From Streptomyces gelaticus (GTDB taxonomy: Bacteria > Actinomycetota > Actinomycetes > Streptomycetales > Streptomycetaceae): a stretch of DNA of 64,000 nucleotides. How positions within the stretch are numbered: the stretch's first letter is position 1; each line of letters opens with the position of its first letter. Shown here piece after piece: positions 43,820-52,301 of this stretch. Where the stretch lies: positions 62,001-126,000 of the forward strand of contig NZ_BMTF01000022.1 in assembly GCF_014649535.1 (NCBI RefSeq), given 5' to 3'. The notes under the pieces are model-generated. The model had not been told where the DNA came from. It saw nothing but the letters and a program-made list of their open reading frames with translations, and did no database searches. The position numbers were made by a program, and so were the translations under genes.

Positions 43820-45070
43820 ATGGCACCGAACGACAGCGCAGGGACCGACGGTGGGACCAGGGGCACCGCCGCGGGCCGCCGCAAGGCGGCGCGCTACATC
43901 GTCCCGGTCGCGGTGGCGGGAGTCGCGGCCGCGACGATCGGGCTCGTCCCGGCGCTCGCGAGCTCCGGCGACCCCGATCTGCCGAAGATCAGCGCACAGG
44001 AACTCATCGAGAAGATCGCCGCTTCGGACACCGAGCAGCTCTCCGGCACGGTGAAGATCAGCACGGACTTCGGCCTTCCGTCGCTCGGCGGTCTGGCGGA
44101 ATCCTTCGCCCCGGGCGGCGCGGGCGGCAAGGGCGGTTCGAGCGCCGACCCGCAGGAGCGGATGACGGAGCTGGCCTCCGGCACGCACACCCTCCGGGTG
44201 GCGGCCGACGGCCCCGACAAGCAGCGGCTGTCGATCCTGGACAACGCCTCCGAGTACAGCCTGATCCGCAACGGCGATCAGGTCTGGGCGTACGACAGCA
44301 AGTCCGACCAGGCGTACCACGCCACCGAGGACCGGGCCGGGAAGGACGCCGGGAAGAAGTCGGCGCACCAGGTCCCCGAGGGCGTGCCCACCACCCCGAA
44401 GGCACTCGCCGAGCAGGTGCTGAAGGCCGCCGGTCCCACCACCTCGGTGACGGTCGACGGCACCGCGCAGGTCGCCGGACGCGACGCGTACCAGTTGGTC
44501 GTCAAGCCGAAGCAGAGCGGCTCCACGATCGGTTCGGTCACGGTCGCGGTCGACGCGAAGAACGGCGTGCCGCTGAAGTTCACGCTGCTTCCGGCCGACG
44601 GCGGCAAGGCCGTCGTCGACGCCGGCTTCACCAAGGTCGACTTCTCGAAGCCGGACGCCTCCTCGTTCACCTTCACCCCGCCCAAGGGCACCGAGGTGAC
44701 CGAGGCCGACGAAGCGAAGGCGCCGCACAAGGCCGACAAGGGCCTCGACGGCCTGATCCCGGGCGCCGAGCAGCTGGGCTCCGGCGACCAGGGCGCCAAG
44801 GACACCAAGGTCATCGGCGAGGGCTGGAACGCCATCGCCGAGATCACCACCCCGGGCGGCACCGGCCTCCCGCCGAAGGCGTCGGGCGACGTCCCGGCCG
44901 AGGCCCAGCAGTTCCTGGACGCGCTGGGCGACAAGGTCTCCGGCAAGTTCGGCTCGGGCACGGTCTTCAAGACCCGCCTGATCAACGCCCTGATGACGGA
45001 CGACGGCAAGGTGTACGTCGGCGCGGTCACCAAGGACGCGCTGGTCCAGGCGGCGAACAACGCCTCCTGA
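43820..45070 (+). CDS. LolA/DUF2092-like exported protein
   Basis: Exported or membrane-anchored protein of 416 residues. The N-terminus has a basic stretch (GRRKAARY) then a hydrophobic segment (about 26-47) acting as signal or anchor, without a lipobox Cys. The rest resembles outer-membrane lipoprotein carrier LolA folds seen in Gram-positives (LSGTVKIST, TLRVAADGPDKQRLSILDN, YQLVVKPKQSGSTIGSVTVAVDAKNGVPLKFTLL). Streptomycetes have no outer membrane, so a lipid or sigma-factor-modulating role is only guessed. GGAGGTAGGG lies before the ATG. A convincing terminator follows. The adjacent ABC exporter starts 150 bp downstream. Confidence 0.8.
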   Translation: MAPNDSAGTDGGTRGTAAGRRKAARYIVPVAVAGVAAATIGLVPALASSGDPDLPKISAQELIEKIAASDTEQLSGTVKISTDFGLPSLGGLAESFAPGGAGGKGGSSADPQERMTELASGTHTLRVAADGPDKQRLSILDNASEYSLIRNGDQVWAYDSKSDQAYHATEDRAGKDAGKKSAHQVPEGVPTTPKALAEQVLKAAGPTTSVTVDGTAQVAGRDAYQLVVKPKQSGSTIGSVTVAVDAKNGVPLKFTLLPADGGKAVVDAGFTKVDFSKPDASSFTFTPPKGTEVTEADEAKAPHKADKGLDGLIPGAEQLGSGDQGAKDTKVIGEGWNAIAEITTPGGTGLPPKASGDVPAEAQQFLDALGDKVSGKFGSGTVFKTRLINALMTDDGKVYVGAVTKDALVQAANNAS

Positions 45071-45104
45071 CACCGGGGCGCGCCGCGCTTCCCGCACCGC
45101 TCAC

Positions 45105-45137
45105 CCGCCCCGCCGTACGCTCCGTACGGCGGGGCGG
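45105..45137 (+). terminator. Terminator after the LolA-like gene
   Basis: A 15-bp perfect stem, CCGCCCCGCCGTACG (45105-45119) with 45123-45137, and the loop CTC. Confidence 0.85.
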
Positions 45138-45220
45138 TCCGCCGCAGGGCCTGTGGCAGTTCGACGACAGACCCTGGCCCGTCCGGCGGACGGGCCCTGC
45201 CCGACCCATGGGGAGTACGC

Positions 45221-46204
45221 ATGACAGAATCCGGCACCGTCATCGAACCGACAGCGGTCACCGAACCGGGAGCCGTGATCGAGACCCGGGGCCTCACCAA
45301 GCGCTACCGCGGCGGCCAACTCGCTGTCGACGGCCTCGACCTCAGCGTCCCCGGCGGCAGCATCTTCGGATTCCTCGGCCCCAACGGCTCGGGCAAGACC
45401 ACCACCATCCGGATGCTGATGGGCCTCATCGAGGCGACTTCCGGCTCCGCGCAGCTGCTGGGCCATCCCGTGCCGGGCGCCGCCCGCACCGTGCTCCCGC
45501 AAGTCGGGGCGCTGATCGAAGGGCCCGCGCTGTACGGCTTCCTGAGCGGCCGGGACAATCTGCTGCGCTACGACTCCGCCGACCCGACCGCCGATCCGCG
45601 TACCCGCCGGGCCCGGGTGGGGCAGGCCCTGGACCGGGTCGGGCTGGCAGCGGCGGCCGGGAAGAAGGCCAGGGCGTACTCGCTCGGCATGAAGCAGCGC
45701 CTGGGCCTCGCCGCGGCCCTGCTCCAACCGCGCCGGCTGCTCGTCCTCGACGAGCCGACCAACGGCCTGGACCCGCAGGGCATGCGGGAGATCCGCGCCC
45801 TGGTCAGGGAACTGGCGGCGGACGGCACCACCGTCTTCCTCTCCTCGCACCTCCTCGACGAGATCGAGCAGGTCTGCACACACGCCGCGGTGATGGCCAG
45901 GGGCCGGCTCATCACCCAGGGCCCGGTCGCGGAACTGGCCGCGGGCGCCCGAGGCCGACTGGCCGTCACCACCCCCGACCCGGGCGAGGCCGTCCGGGTC
46001 CTGGCGGAACTGGGCATCACCGGGATCACGGTCGACGGCGACCGGGTGAGCGCCGAGGCCCCGCCGGGCGACGTGGAACTCGCCGACCTCAGCGCGGCGC
46101 TGGTGCACGCCGGCGTACGTCTGAGGTCCTTCGGCGTCCAGCGGGCCTCGCTGGAGGACGCCTTCGTCGCACTGACCGGAGAGGGTTTCGATGTTGCAGG
46201 CTGA
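45221..46204 (+). CDS. ABC exporter ATP-binding protein
   Basis: Cytoplasmic ATPase of an ABC-2 type exporter, 327 residues. Walker A is GPNGSGKTTT (about 53), the signature is YSLGMKQRLGLAAALL, Walker B is LLVLDEPTNGLDP, and the H-loop is in FLSSHLLDEIEQ. The last ~90 residues form the accessory C-terminal domain of the DrrA/CcmA type. GGGGAG lies before the ATG. Its end overlaps the permease gene by 14 bases, so they form one transporter. Substrate unknown; relatives export drugs, lantibiotics or lipids. Confidence 0.92.
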   Translation: MTESGTVIEPTAVTEPGAVIETRGLTKRYRGGQLAVDGLDLSVPGGSIFGFLGPNGSGKTTTIRMLMGLIEATSGSAQLLGHPVPGAARTVLPQVGALIEGPALYGFLSGRDNLLRYDSADPTADPRTRRARVGQALDRVGLAAAAGKKARAYSLGMKQRLGLAAALLQPRRLLVLDEPTNGLDPQGMREIRALVRELAADGTTVFLSSHLLDEIEQVCTHAAVMARGRLITQGPVAELAAGARGRLAVTTPDPGEAVRVLAELGITGITVDGDRVSAEAPPGDVELADLSAALVHAGVRLRSFGVQRASLEDAFVALTGEGFDVAG

Positions 46205-47078
46205 AGCCGCAGTCGCCGGATCGGGAAGGGCGCCGAGCCCGCTGTGGACCTTCGGGATCCTCCGCTCCGAACTGACCACCACACTCCGCCGCTGGCGCAC
46301 CCTCGCGCTGCTCGGGGTGCTGGCCGCCGTGCCCGTGCTGATCGGCATCGCGGTGCGGATCGAGACGAACGACGGCTCCTCGCCCGGACAGGGCGGTGGC
46401 GAGGGAGGCCCGGCGTTCCTCTCCCAGGTCACCAACAACGGACTCTTCCTGGTCTTCGCCGCCCTCGCCGTGACGCTCCCGGTCTTCCTGCCGATGGCCG
46501 TCGGGGTCGTAGCGGGCGACTCGGTCGCGGGCGAGGCGAGCGCGGGAACGCTGCGCTATCTGCTGGTCGCCCCGGCCGGCCGCACCAGGCTGCTGCTGAC
46601 GAAGTACGCCTCGGTGCTGGTGTTCTGCCTGGTCGCGACCCTGGTCGTGGCCCTTTCCGCGCTCGCCGTGGGCGCGCTGCTCTTCCCCGTCGGTGAGGTC
46701 ACCACCATCTCGGGGACGCGGATCGGCTTCGGTGAGGGGCTGTTGCGGGCCGGGCTGATCGCGGTGGTGGTCGCGGCGTCGCTGACCGGGTTCGCTGCGG
46801 TCGGCCTGTTCGTCTCGACCCTCACCGGCAGCGGAATCGCGGCCATGGCCGCCACCGTCGGGCTGCTGATCACCGTCCAGATCGTGGACGGCATCCCGCA
46901 GTTGAGCGCGCTGCACCCGTATCTCTTCCCGCACTACTGGATGTCGTACGCGGATCTGCTGCGCGCCCCCGTCTACTGGGACGAAGTGGTCAAGAACCTG
47001 GGCCTTCAGGGCTTGTACGCGGTGGTGTTCGGCTCGGCGGCCTGGGCCCGTTTCACGGCGAAGGACATCACCGCCTGA
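46191..47078 (+). CDS. ABC-2 type exporter membrane subunit
   Basis: Permease partner of the preceding ATPase, 295 residues, with six membrane helices (about 35-55, 85-110, 145-170, 185-215, 215-235 and 260-285). The segment VAGDSVAGEASAGTLRYLLVAPAGRTRLLLTKY (about 108-140) is the typical coupling region of NatB/ABC-2 permeases, and an extracytoplasmic loop follows helix 1. Overlap with the ATPase gene implies translational coupling. Confidence 0.9.
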   Translation: MLQAEAAVAGSGRAPSPLWTFGILRSELTTTLRRWRTLALLGVLAAVPVLIGIAVRIETNDGSSPGQGGGEGGPAFLSQVTNNGLFLVFAALAVTLPVFLPMAVGVVAGDSVAGEASAGTLRYLLVAPAGRTRLLLTKYASVLVFCLVATLVVALSALAVGALLFPVGEVTTISGTRIGFGEGLLRAGLIAVVVAASLTGFAAVGLFVSTLTGSGIAAMAATVGLLITVQIVDGIPQLSALHPYLFPHYWMSYADLLRAPVYWDEVVKNLGLQGLYAVVFGSAAWARFTAKDITA

Positions 47079-47148
47079 CGCACGGGGTGCAACGCCCCAC
47101 TCGCGCCGTCGGCCGGGCGAGCCGTCCCCCGATCGGCTCGTCGCGGCA

Positions 47149-47166
47149 CGAACGGTGCGAACGGTG
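47149..47166. repeat. Two tandem 9-bp repeats upstream of the TetR gene
   Basis: CGAACGGTG occurs twice in tandem (47149 and 47158), followed by a partial CGAATTG. It lies between the ABC exporter and the TetR gene. Confidence 0.6.
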
Positions 47167-47277
47167 CGAATTGCGGGACGGCGCGACACGGCACGTTCCG
47201 TTTCCGCCTGGATATTGTTCGACCTCTGGCGACGGGCTGTCAACAAGGGCCGATTCAAACGCGCTTATGCTCACCGA

Positions 47278-47871
47278 ATGATCACATCGCCGAGTTCGCA
47301 GCGCCGCAGCGAGAGATCACGGAGAGCGATCCTGGAGGCCGCTCTCGAACTGTGCACGGAGAAGGGGTACGGCCGCGTCACGGTCGAGGCCATCGCGGCC
47401 AGAGCGGGCGTCAGCAAGAAGACGATCTACCGCTGGTGGCCCTCGAAGAGTGCGGTGATCCTGGAGGCCTTCACCGACGCACTGGTCGGCACGACACCGT
47501 TCGCCGACACCGGCGACATCGCCGCCGATCTGCGGGCCAATCTGGCGGGCGGGGTGAAGCTCATCTCCACGCCGCCCTTCGGGCCCGCGTACGCCGGGAT
47601 CCTCTCCGAGATGCACCACGACGACGAACTCGCGCGGACCGTCCGGGCGAAGCTGGTCGATCCCCGCTTCGATGAGGCGGTCGCCCGCCTGCGCCGGGCC
47701 CAGGAGCAGGGCCAGATCCCACCGGACGCCGATCTTCCGCTGGCCGTGGAGATGCTGTACGGCCCGATGTACTACCGCCATGTCCTGCGCAAGCCGATAC
47801 AGGACGAGGAGGAGATCGCGGCCCTGGTCGCCCATGTGCTGCGGGCGATCGGGGTGCCGCCGGAGCCGTGA
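47278..47871 (+). CDS. TetR family transcriptional regulator
   Basis: TetR regulator of 197 residues. The helix-turn-helix is at about 14-58, with VEAIAARAGVSKKTIYRWWPSKSAVILEA as the recognition region. The C-terminal part matches the TetR_C_11-like family (PFGPAYAGILSEMHHDDELA, MLYGPMYYRHVL). A possible -10 box TATGCT at 47266 sits only about seven bases before the ATG, and no ribosome site is seen, so a leaderless transcript is likely. Its targets may include the upstream ABC exporter. Confidence 0.87.
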   Translation: MITSPSSQRRSERSRRAILEAALELCTEKGYGRVTVEAIAARAGVSKKTIYRWWPSKSAVILEAFTDALVGTTPFADTGDIAADLRANLAGGVKLISTPPFGPAYAGILSEMHHDDELARTVRAKLVDPRFDEAVARLRRAQEQGQIPPDADLPLAVEMLYGPMYYRHVLRKPIQDEEEIAALVAHVLRAIGVPPEP

Positions 47872-47912
47872 GGCCGGGGCGGCTGTCAGACGGGCGTGTG
47901 AGCATGCGGCGC

Positions 47913-48359
47913 ATGGGAAATCTGTACGACTACTTCAGCGCACCGGACGACGCGACGGCACTGGCCGCCTTCGACCAGGGGATCGAGGCGACCGGTCTCC
48001 CGCTGCTCCCGGTCAAGGAGATCGACCCGTACGTGCAGTTGGGACAGGCCGAGGGCATGCTCACCGGCACGCCGTACGACGACGTCACCTCGCTCCCGCG
48101 CTTCAACCGGCTGCTCAGCTCCCCGGAGGACGACTCCCGCTGGCTGGTCACGCTCACGGACGAGCTGCGCGACGCCCTCGTGGCCGCGAGACCCGGCGCC
48201 TTCGCCGCGGTGGCCGAAACCTGGTCGAACATCGAGGAGTTCGGGGGCTGCTTCCCGCCCGGGGAACTGGCCGACGTCCTCATCGGGCTGTCGGACCTGG
48301 CCGAGGCGGCACGGACCCGGCCCGAGCCGCACCGGCTCTACTGCCTGATGTCGCTCTGA
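47913..48359 (+). CDS. Conserved hypothetical protein
   Basis: Cytoplasmic 148-residue protein beginning MGNLYDYFSAPDDATALAAFDQG, a start I associate with streptomycete hypothetical proteins. Mixed alpha/beta, acidic, with no membrane segment, signal peptide or known motif. Conserved-looking features are the ETWSNIEEFGG run (about 105) and the RLYCLMSL end. It lies 41 bp after the TetR gene and may be cotranscribed. No function can be assigned. Confidence 0.7.
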   Translation: MGNLYDYFSAPDDATALAAFDQGIEATGLPLLPVKEIDPYVQLGQAEGMLTGTPYDDVTSLPRFNRLLSSPEDDSRWLVTLTDELRDALVAARPGAFAAVAETWSNIEEFGGCFPPGELADVLIGLSDLAEAARTRPEPHRLYCLMSL

Positions 48360-48384
48360 CACCCCGCCGGCCGGCACGGACGGC

Positions 48385-49188
48385 TCAGCCGAACACCCGC
48401 TCAAGCACCTCCGCGACCCCGTCGCCCTCATTGGACGACGTGACCTCGTCCGCGGCGGCCCGCAGTTGCGGATGGGCATTGGCCATGGCCACGCCGTACC
48501 CGGCCGTCCGGAACATCGGCAGGTCGTTGGGCATGTCCCCGAAGGCGATCGCGGAGTCGGCGGCCACGCCGAGGTATTCGGCGGCCAGCGCGAGCCCGGT
48601 CCCCTTGTCGATGCCGTACGGCTGGAGTTCGACCGTGCCGGGGCCGGAGTGCGTGACAGTGGCGAGATCGCCGACGGCATCGCGGGCCGCCTCGGTCAGC
48701 GCGTCGTCCGTGAGCTCCGGGTGCCGGATGAGCACCTTCACCACGGGCGTGGACCACAACTCGTGGCGGTGCCGGGTTCGTTGGGCGGGCAGCGCCGGAT
48801 GGGGCATCGCATACCCCGGTTCGATCAGGGTCCGCCCCTCGGTCCCGTCCTGGTCCACGGCCGCGAAGACCGGACCCACCTGGGCCTCGATCTTGCCGAG
48901 TGCGGTGTCGGCGGCCTCCCGGTCGAGGGTGAGCGCACGCACCAGCCGCCCGGACCCGGCGTCGTACAACTGGGTCCCCTGACCGCACACCGCCGGTCCC
49001 CGGTAGCCCAGCCCGTCGAGCAGCCCGCGTATCCCGGGCACCGGCCGCCCCGTGACCACGAGATGCCGGGCCCCGGCGCGGGCGGCCAGCGCGAGCGCGG
49101 CGCGGGTGCGGGGGCTCACGGTGCCGTCGCGGCGCAGCAGCGTGCCGTCCAGGTCGGTGGCGACGAGGGCGTATGCGGGTGTGGGCAT
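48385..49188 (-). CDS. HAD superfamily Cof-type phosphatase
   Basis: Haloacid dehalogenase phosphatase of 267 residues, class IIB (Cof type). Motif I is DLDGTLL (Asp12 and Asp14), motif II is VVTGRP, the Lys of motif III is in GIDKGTGLALAAEYLG, and motif IV is AFGDMPNDLPMF. The C2 cap domain lies between about residues 85 and 180. Such enzymes dephosphorylate sugar phosphates or pyridoxal phosphate. The stop is 26 bp from the converging hypothetical gene. Confidence 0.9.
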   Translation of the reverse strand: MPTPAYALVATDLDGTLLRRDGTVSPRTRAALALAARAGARHLVVTGRPVPGIRGLLDGLGYRGPAVCGQGTQLYDAGSGRLVRALTLDREAADTALGKIEAQVGPVFAAVDQDGTEGRTLIEPGYAMPHPALPAQRTRHRHELWSTPVVKVLIRHPELTDDALTEAARDAVGDLATVTHSGPGTVELQPYGIDKGTGLALAAEYLGVAADSAIAFGDMPNDLPMFRTAGYGVAMANAHPQLRAAADEVTSSNEGDGVAEVLERVFG

Positions 49189-49201
49189 GGCACCACCCTA
49201 A

Positions 49202-49360
49202 GACCGACCGGCAATTGGGGGGCGGCGTCGCGGGGCTGGGCACGCGCGTCTGCGGCGTTGTCGTCAATCACCATGGCTCCGCCATGCCTCAATCCTCCGC
49301 CTTGCAGCCGCATGCACCCAGCCCCGCTCCTTCTCCCACCCCCCAATTGCCGGTCGGTCC
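49202..49360. repeat. 160-bp imperfect palindromic element (REP/MITE-like)
   Basis: Two ~78-base arms meet at a TCC centre (49278-49280). The outer ends GACCGACCGGCAATTGGGG and its reverse complement are perfect over about 20 bp, GCGGGGCTGGG recurs in both arms, and the centre CATGGC-TCC-GCCATG is perfect. There is no coding capacity. The central part resembles extragenic repeats I recall in many Streptomyces genomes; it could form a long hairpin or be a mobilised mini-element. Confidence 0.75.
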
Positions 49361-49390
49361 AAGAGCGGCCGGAGCGCGGACCGGCGCGCG

Positions 49391-49420
49391 TTGACAGGGC
49401 CCTGCCGGGATGCGTGTAAT
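49391..49420 (+). promoter_or_regulatory. Housekeeping-type promoter
   Basis: TTGACA (49391-49396) and TGTAAT (49415-49420) with an 18-bp spacer. It reads towards the nitroreductase/hemerythrin gene; the leader would be about 270 nt and contains a nine-codon frame. Confidence 0.6.
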
Positions 49421-49502
49421 GAACCCGGTGTCGCGTGACGCCGGCCAAAGAGCAGTGGGCCGGCCGGTGCTCGGGCGAACACCCTTCACCGAGGGGCCCG
49501 TC

Positions 49503-49532
49503 ATGAGTTCGTACTCCGCGCCCTGTATCTGA
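49503..49532 (+). CDS. Possible nine-residue leader peptide
   Basis: ATG after GAGGGG encodes MSSYSAPCI and a TGA stop. It is placed between the promoter at 49391 and the next gene and might be a regulatory upstream peptide. The evidence is only the start, the ribosome site and the position, so it is speculative. Confidence 0.2.
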   Translation: MSSYSAPCI

Positions 49533-49697
49533 CGCACCTGTATCCGACGTAGCGGCGACCGACCGCTCGTCGCACTCTCCCGTCCCGCATGCCCCGGCAC
49601 CGTGCACCGCCACGGGCCGCGCATCGCGCTCACCCGTTCCTCAGGTCACCGCGGCCCCGGCCGCGCCCTGACCTGCGCCCCTGGAGGCACAGAACGC

Positions 49698-50618
49698 ATG
49701 CCCACATCTTTCGATCAATCCGTCATCGAGGAGTTCCGCGCCAACGGCGGGAAGGTCGGTGGTCCCTTCGAAGGCGGGGACCTGCTCCTGCTGACCACCA
49801 CCGGCGCCAGGTCGGGGAAGGAGACCACCACGCCCCTCGGCTACGTCCGCCACGGCGACGCGCTGCTGGTCGTCGCCTCCAACCTCGGCGCACCACGCCA
49901 CCCCGACTGGTACCGCAACCTGCTCGCGCATCCTGTGGTCCAGGTGGAACTCGGCGCCCGTACGTTCGAGGCCCTCGCGGTCCCCACGGAGGGGGCCCGG
50001 CGCGAGGAACTGTTCGCGCACGCCGTGAGGGCGGCGCCCGGATACGCCGACTACCAGGCCCGGACCACCCGGCGCCTCCCGGTCGTGGTGCTGGAGCGCG
50101 CCGAGCCAGAGGGCTGGGAGCCGCCCCGCGAGGTCACCACCCTCGCTGCCAAGCTCATGGAGGTCCACACCTGGCTGCGGGCCCAGTTGTGCCAGGTGAA
50201 GACGGAGGTGGACGCCCACTTCGTCGCACGGGCCGCCCACCGGGGCCCGGGTGCGCCCCCGGCTCCGGGCCTCGGGCTCCAGATCAGGCAGCGCTGCCTG
50301 GCGTTCTGCCAGTCGCTGGAGTTCCACCACACCAGCGAGGACCAGCACCTGTTCCCCGGCATCGCCCGCCACCACCCGCACCTGACGGACACCTTCGCCC
50401 GGCTCGCCGGCGAACACCGCACGGTCGCCCGTATCCAGAGGGGGCTGGTGGCCCTGCTGACGGACATCGGCATCGCCGATCCCGAGCGCTTCCACGCCGA
50501 GCTGGACCGGATGTCCACGGAGCTGAACGCACACCTCGACTACGAGGAGGAGCAGATCCTGCCGCTGCTGGCCGATGTCCCGTGGCCTCCCGCACCGCCT
50601 CCCGGCCCTTCGTCGTGA
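49698..50618 (+). CDS. F420-type nitroreductase (DDN-like) fused to a hemerythrin domain
   Basis: A 306-residue two-domain protein. Residues about 5-135 match the deazaflavin-dependent nitroreductase family (GGDLLLLTTTGARSGKETTTPLGYVRHGDALLVVASNLGAPRHPDWYRNL), enzymes that use cofactor F420. Residues about 145-300 match a hemerythrin HHE domain with the iron ligands in EVHTWLRAQ, EFHHTSEDQHLFP, GEHRTVARI and LNAHLDYEEEQILP. A possible function is oxygen, NO or redox sensing coupled to F420 reduction (inference). GGAGG precedes the ATG. Start 49698. Confidence 0.87.
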   Translation: MPTSFDQSVIEEFRANGGKVGGPFEGGDLLLLTTTGARSGKETTTPLGYVRHGDALLVVASNLGAPRHPDWYRNLLAHPVVQVELGARTFEALAVPTEGARREELFAHAVRAAPGYADYQARTTRRLPVVVLERAEPEGWEPPREVTTLAAKLMEVHTWLRAQLCQVKTEVDAHFVARAAHRGPGAPPAPGLGLQIRQRCLAFCQSLEFHHTSEDQHLFPGIARHHPHLTDTFARLAGEHRTVARIQRGLVALLTDIGIADPERFHAELDRMSTELNAHLDYEEEQILPLLADVPWPPAPPPGPSS

Positions 50619-50703
50619 GTCACTTTGCGCAATCGTCGACCACGCATGGTAATCGTGGCGCGAGGGTGCACCGGGCGCCCTCGTGACGGCCGGGAGAACC
50701 CTC

Positions 50704-50994
50704 ATGCGTCGCGCTCTCACCGCGTTCGGCACCCTCGCCGCCGTGGCCGTGCTCTCCGTATCGGTCACCCAGTCGGCAAGTGCCGCCACTGGAGACCTGA
50801 TCATCAACGGGCAGGTTCACACCAGCCCCTCCGGGTGCTTCAACTCCGACCGCTGGCCGCTCTCCGTCGGGAACAGGACCGATGAACTGGCGCTGATCTT
50901 CACGGAGCCGGACTGCTCCGGCCTGCTCATCGGGATCGTCCTGCCGGGGGACTCTCAGGTGTCGGAGTTCGGCGCGAGCGTCTTCGTCCACTGA
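50704..50994 (+). CDS. Small secreted protein
   Basis: A 96-residue protein with a Sec signal peptide (RRALTAFGTLAAVAVLSVSVTQ, cleavage after ASA near 27) and a 69-residue mature part with two cysteines (in SGCFNSD and PDCSGLL), probably a disulfide. I cannot name the family, though similar short proteins are common in Streptomyces. GGGAG precedes the ATG. A terminator-like hairpin follows. Confidence 0.75.
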   Translation: MRRALTAFGTLAAVAVLSVSVTQSASAATGDLIINGQVHTSPSGCFNSDRWPLSVGNRTDELALIFTEPDCSGLLIGIVLPGDSQVSEFGASVFVH

Positions 50995-51021
50995 CCCTGC
51001 CGGGCACTCTTCCCCTCGTGG

Positions 51022-51050
51022 GCCCCGGTGGTCCTCGTGACCGCCGGGGC
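51022..51050 (+). terminator. Terminator after the small secreted protein
   Basis: A 12-bp stem, GCCCCGGTGGTC (51022-51033) with 51039-51050, one G-T pair, and a five-base loop. Confidence 0.65.
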
Positions 51051-51113
51051 TCATGACGATAGTGTCGATAGTTCATAGTTTCCTGAATTCACGAATCAAT
51101 GTACTGTCGTCAT

Positions 51114-51447
51114 GTGCTGACACTCGCCGCTGACATCGAAGTGCTCGCGCGGTTCGGCCGCGCCCTCGCCGACCCCATCCGCTGCCGCATCCTGCTCGCG
51201 CTGCGCCGAGCGCCGGCCTACCCGGCCGACCTCGCCGACACTGGAGATCTCCCGCACCAGGCTGTCGAACCACCTGGCCTGCCTGCGTGACTGCGGCCTG
51301 GTCGTCACCGTGCCCCACGGACGGCGCACCCGCTACGAGCTCGCCGACGAACGCCTCGGCCACGCACTGGACGACCTGAGGGCGGCCGTGGTCGCCGTCG
51401 AGGCCGACAAGACCTGCCCGGATGCCGACGAGAAGGGCTGCTGCTGA
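51114..51447 (+). pseudogene. CmtR-like ArsR metal-sensing repressor with a frameshift
   Basis: Residues 1-42 (VLTLAADIEVLARFGRALADPIRCRILLAL...) are in one frame to base 51239. From base 51241 the correct continuation LEISRTRLSNHLACLRDCGLVV...DKTCPDADEKGCC is in the +1 frame, so one codon has been reduced to a single base (51240). The CxxxC in LACLRDCGL and the C-terminal Cys in KTCPD match the Cd/Pb ligands of CmtR. Either the gene is broken, or a frameshift is tolerated or is an assembly error. It is followed immediately by the CDF exporter ATG (51448). Confidence 0.8.
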
Positions 51448-52161
51448 ATGTCCGCGATATCCCTCGGCCCCGGCCCGGCCCGCCGTGACGTACTCACCCG
51501 GCGCATACGCCTGCTCGTCGCTGCGACCATCACCTACAACGTCATCGAGGCAGTGGTCGCGATCGCCGCGGGCACCATGGCCTCGTCCACCGCACTGATC
51601 GGCTTCGGGCTCGACTCTGTCATCGAAGTCTCCTCCGCAGCTGCCGTCGCCTGGCAGTTCTCCGCCCGCGACCACGCCGTCCGCGAAGCCCGTGAGCAGC
51701 GCACCCTGCGGATCATCGCCGTCTCCTTCTTCGCCCTCGCCCTGTACGTCGCCGTCGACTCCGTCCGCGCGCTGGCCGGAACCGGGGAGGCCGGCCACTC
51801 CGTCCCCGGGATCGTTCTCGCCGCGCTCTCGCTGGCGATCATGCCGTTCCTCTCCGCCGCCCAGCGCAGGGCCGGCCGGGAACTCGGCTCCGCCACCGCC
51901 GTCGCCGACTCCAAGCAGACCCTGCTCTGCACCTACCTCTCCGCCGTGCTCCTGGCCGGCCTGCTGGTCAACCTGCTGTTCGGCTGGTCCTGGGCCGACC
52001 CGATCGCCGCCCTCGTCATCGCCGCCATCGCCGCCAAGGAAGGCCGCGACGCCTGGCAGGGCAAGGGCTGCTGCGCGCCCAACGCAAGCGCCGCGACGCC
52101 GACCGAGGTCGAGGGAGCCGACCTCTGCGGATGCCGTCCCGGCTGCGACTGCTGCACCTGA
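51448..52161 (+). CDS. CDF-like heavy-metal exporter with Cys-rich tail
   Basis: Integral membrane cation transporter of 237 residues with about six helices. It is related to the cation diffusion facilitator family, though the helix-2 and helix-5 HxxxD motifs are replaced by GLDSVIE and ADSKQT. The C-terminus has CC near residue 210 and then a Cys-rich tail, DLCGCRPGCDCCT, that should bind thiophilic metal. Its ATG follows directly after the frameshifted CmtR-like gene, which normally represses such exporters. Export of Cd, Pb or Cu is inferred. Confidence 0.82.
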   Translation: MSAISLGPGPARRDVLTRRIRLLVAATITYNVIEAVVAIAAGTMASSTALIGFGLDSVIEVSSAAAVAWQFSARDHAVREAREQRTLRIIAVSFFALALYVAVDSVRALAGTGEAGHSVPGIVLAALSLAIMPFLSAAQRRAGRELGSATAVADSKQTLLCTYLSAVLLAGLLVNLLFGWSWADPIAALVIAAIAAKEGRDAWQGKGCCAPNASAATPTEVEGADLCGCRPGCDCCT

Positions 52162-52301
52162 GCCGCCGCGACGCCCGGTGTCGACCGGCCCGCTTCCCGG
52201 TCGGCACGACGCCGCCGGGTCCCGGGGGAGGGAGCCGTGACGGGGCCCTGGCCAGCACGTTCTACGCTGTTCTGCAGATCCGGCATGGGGAGCGAGCAGA
52301 C

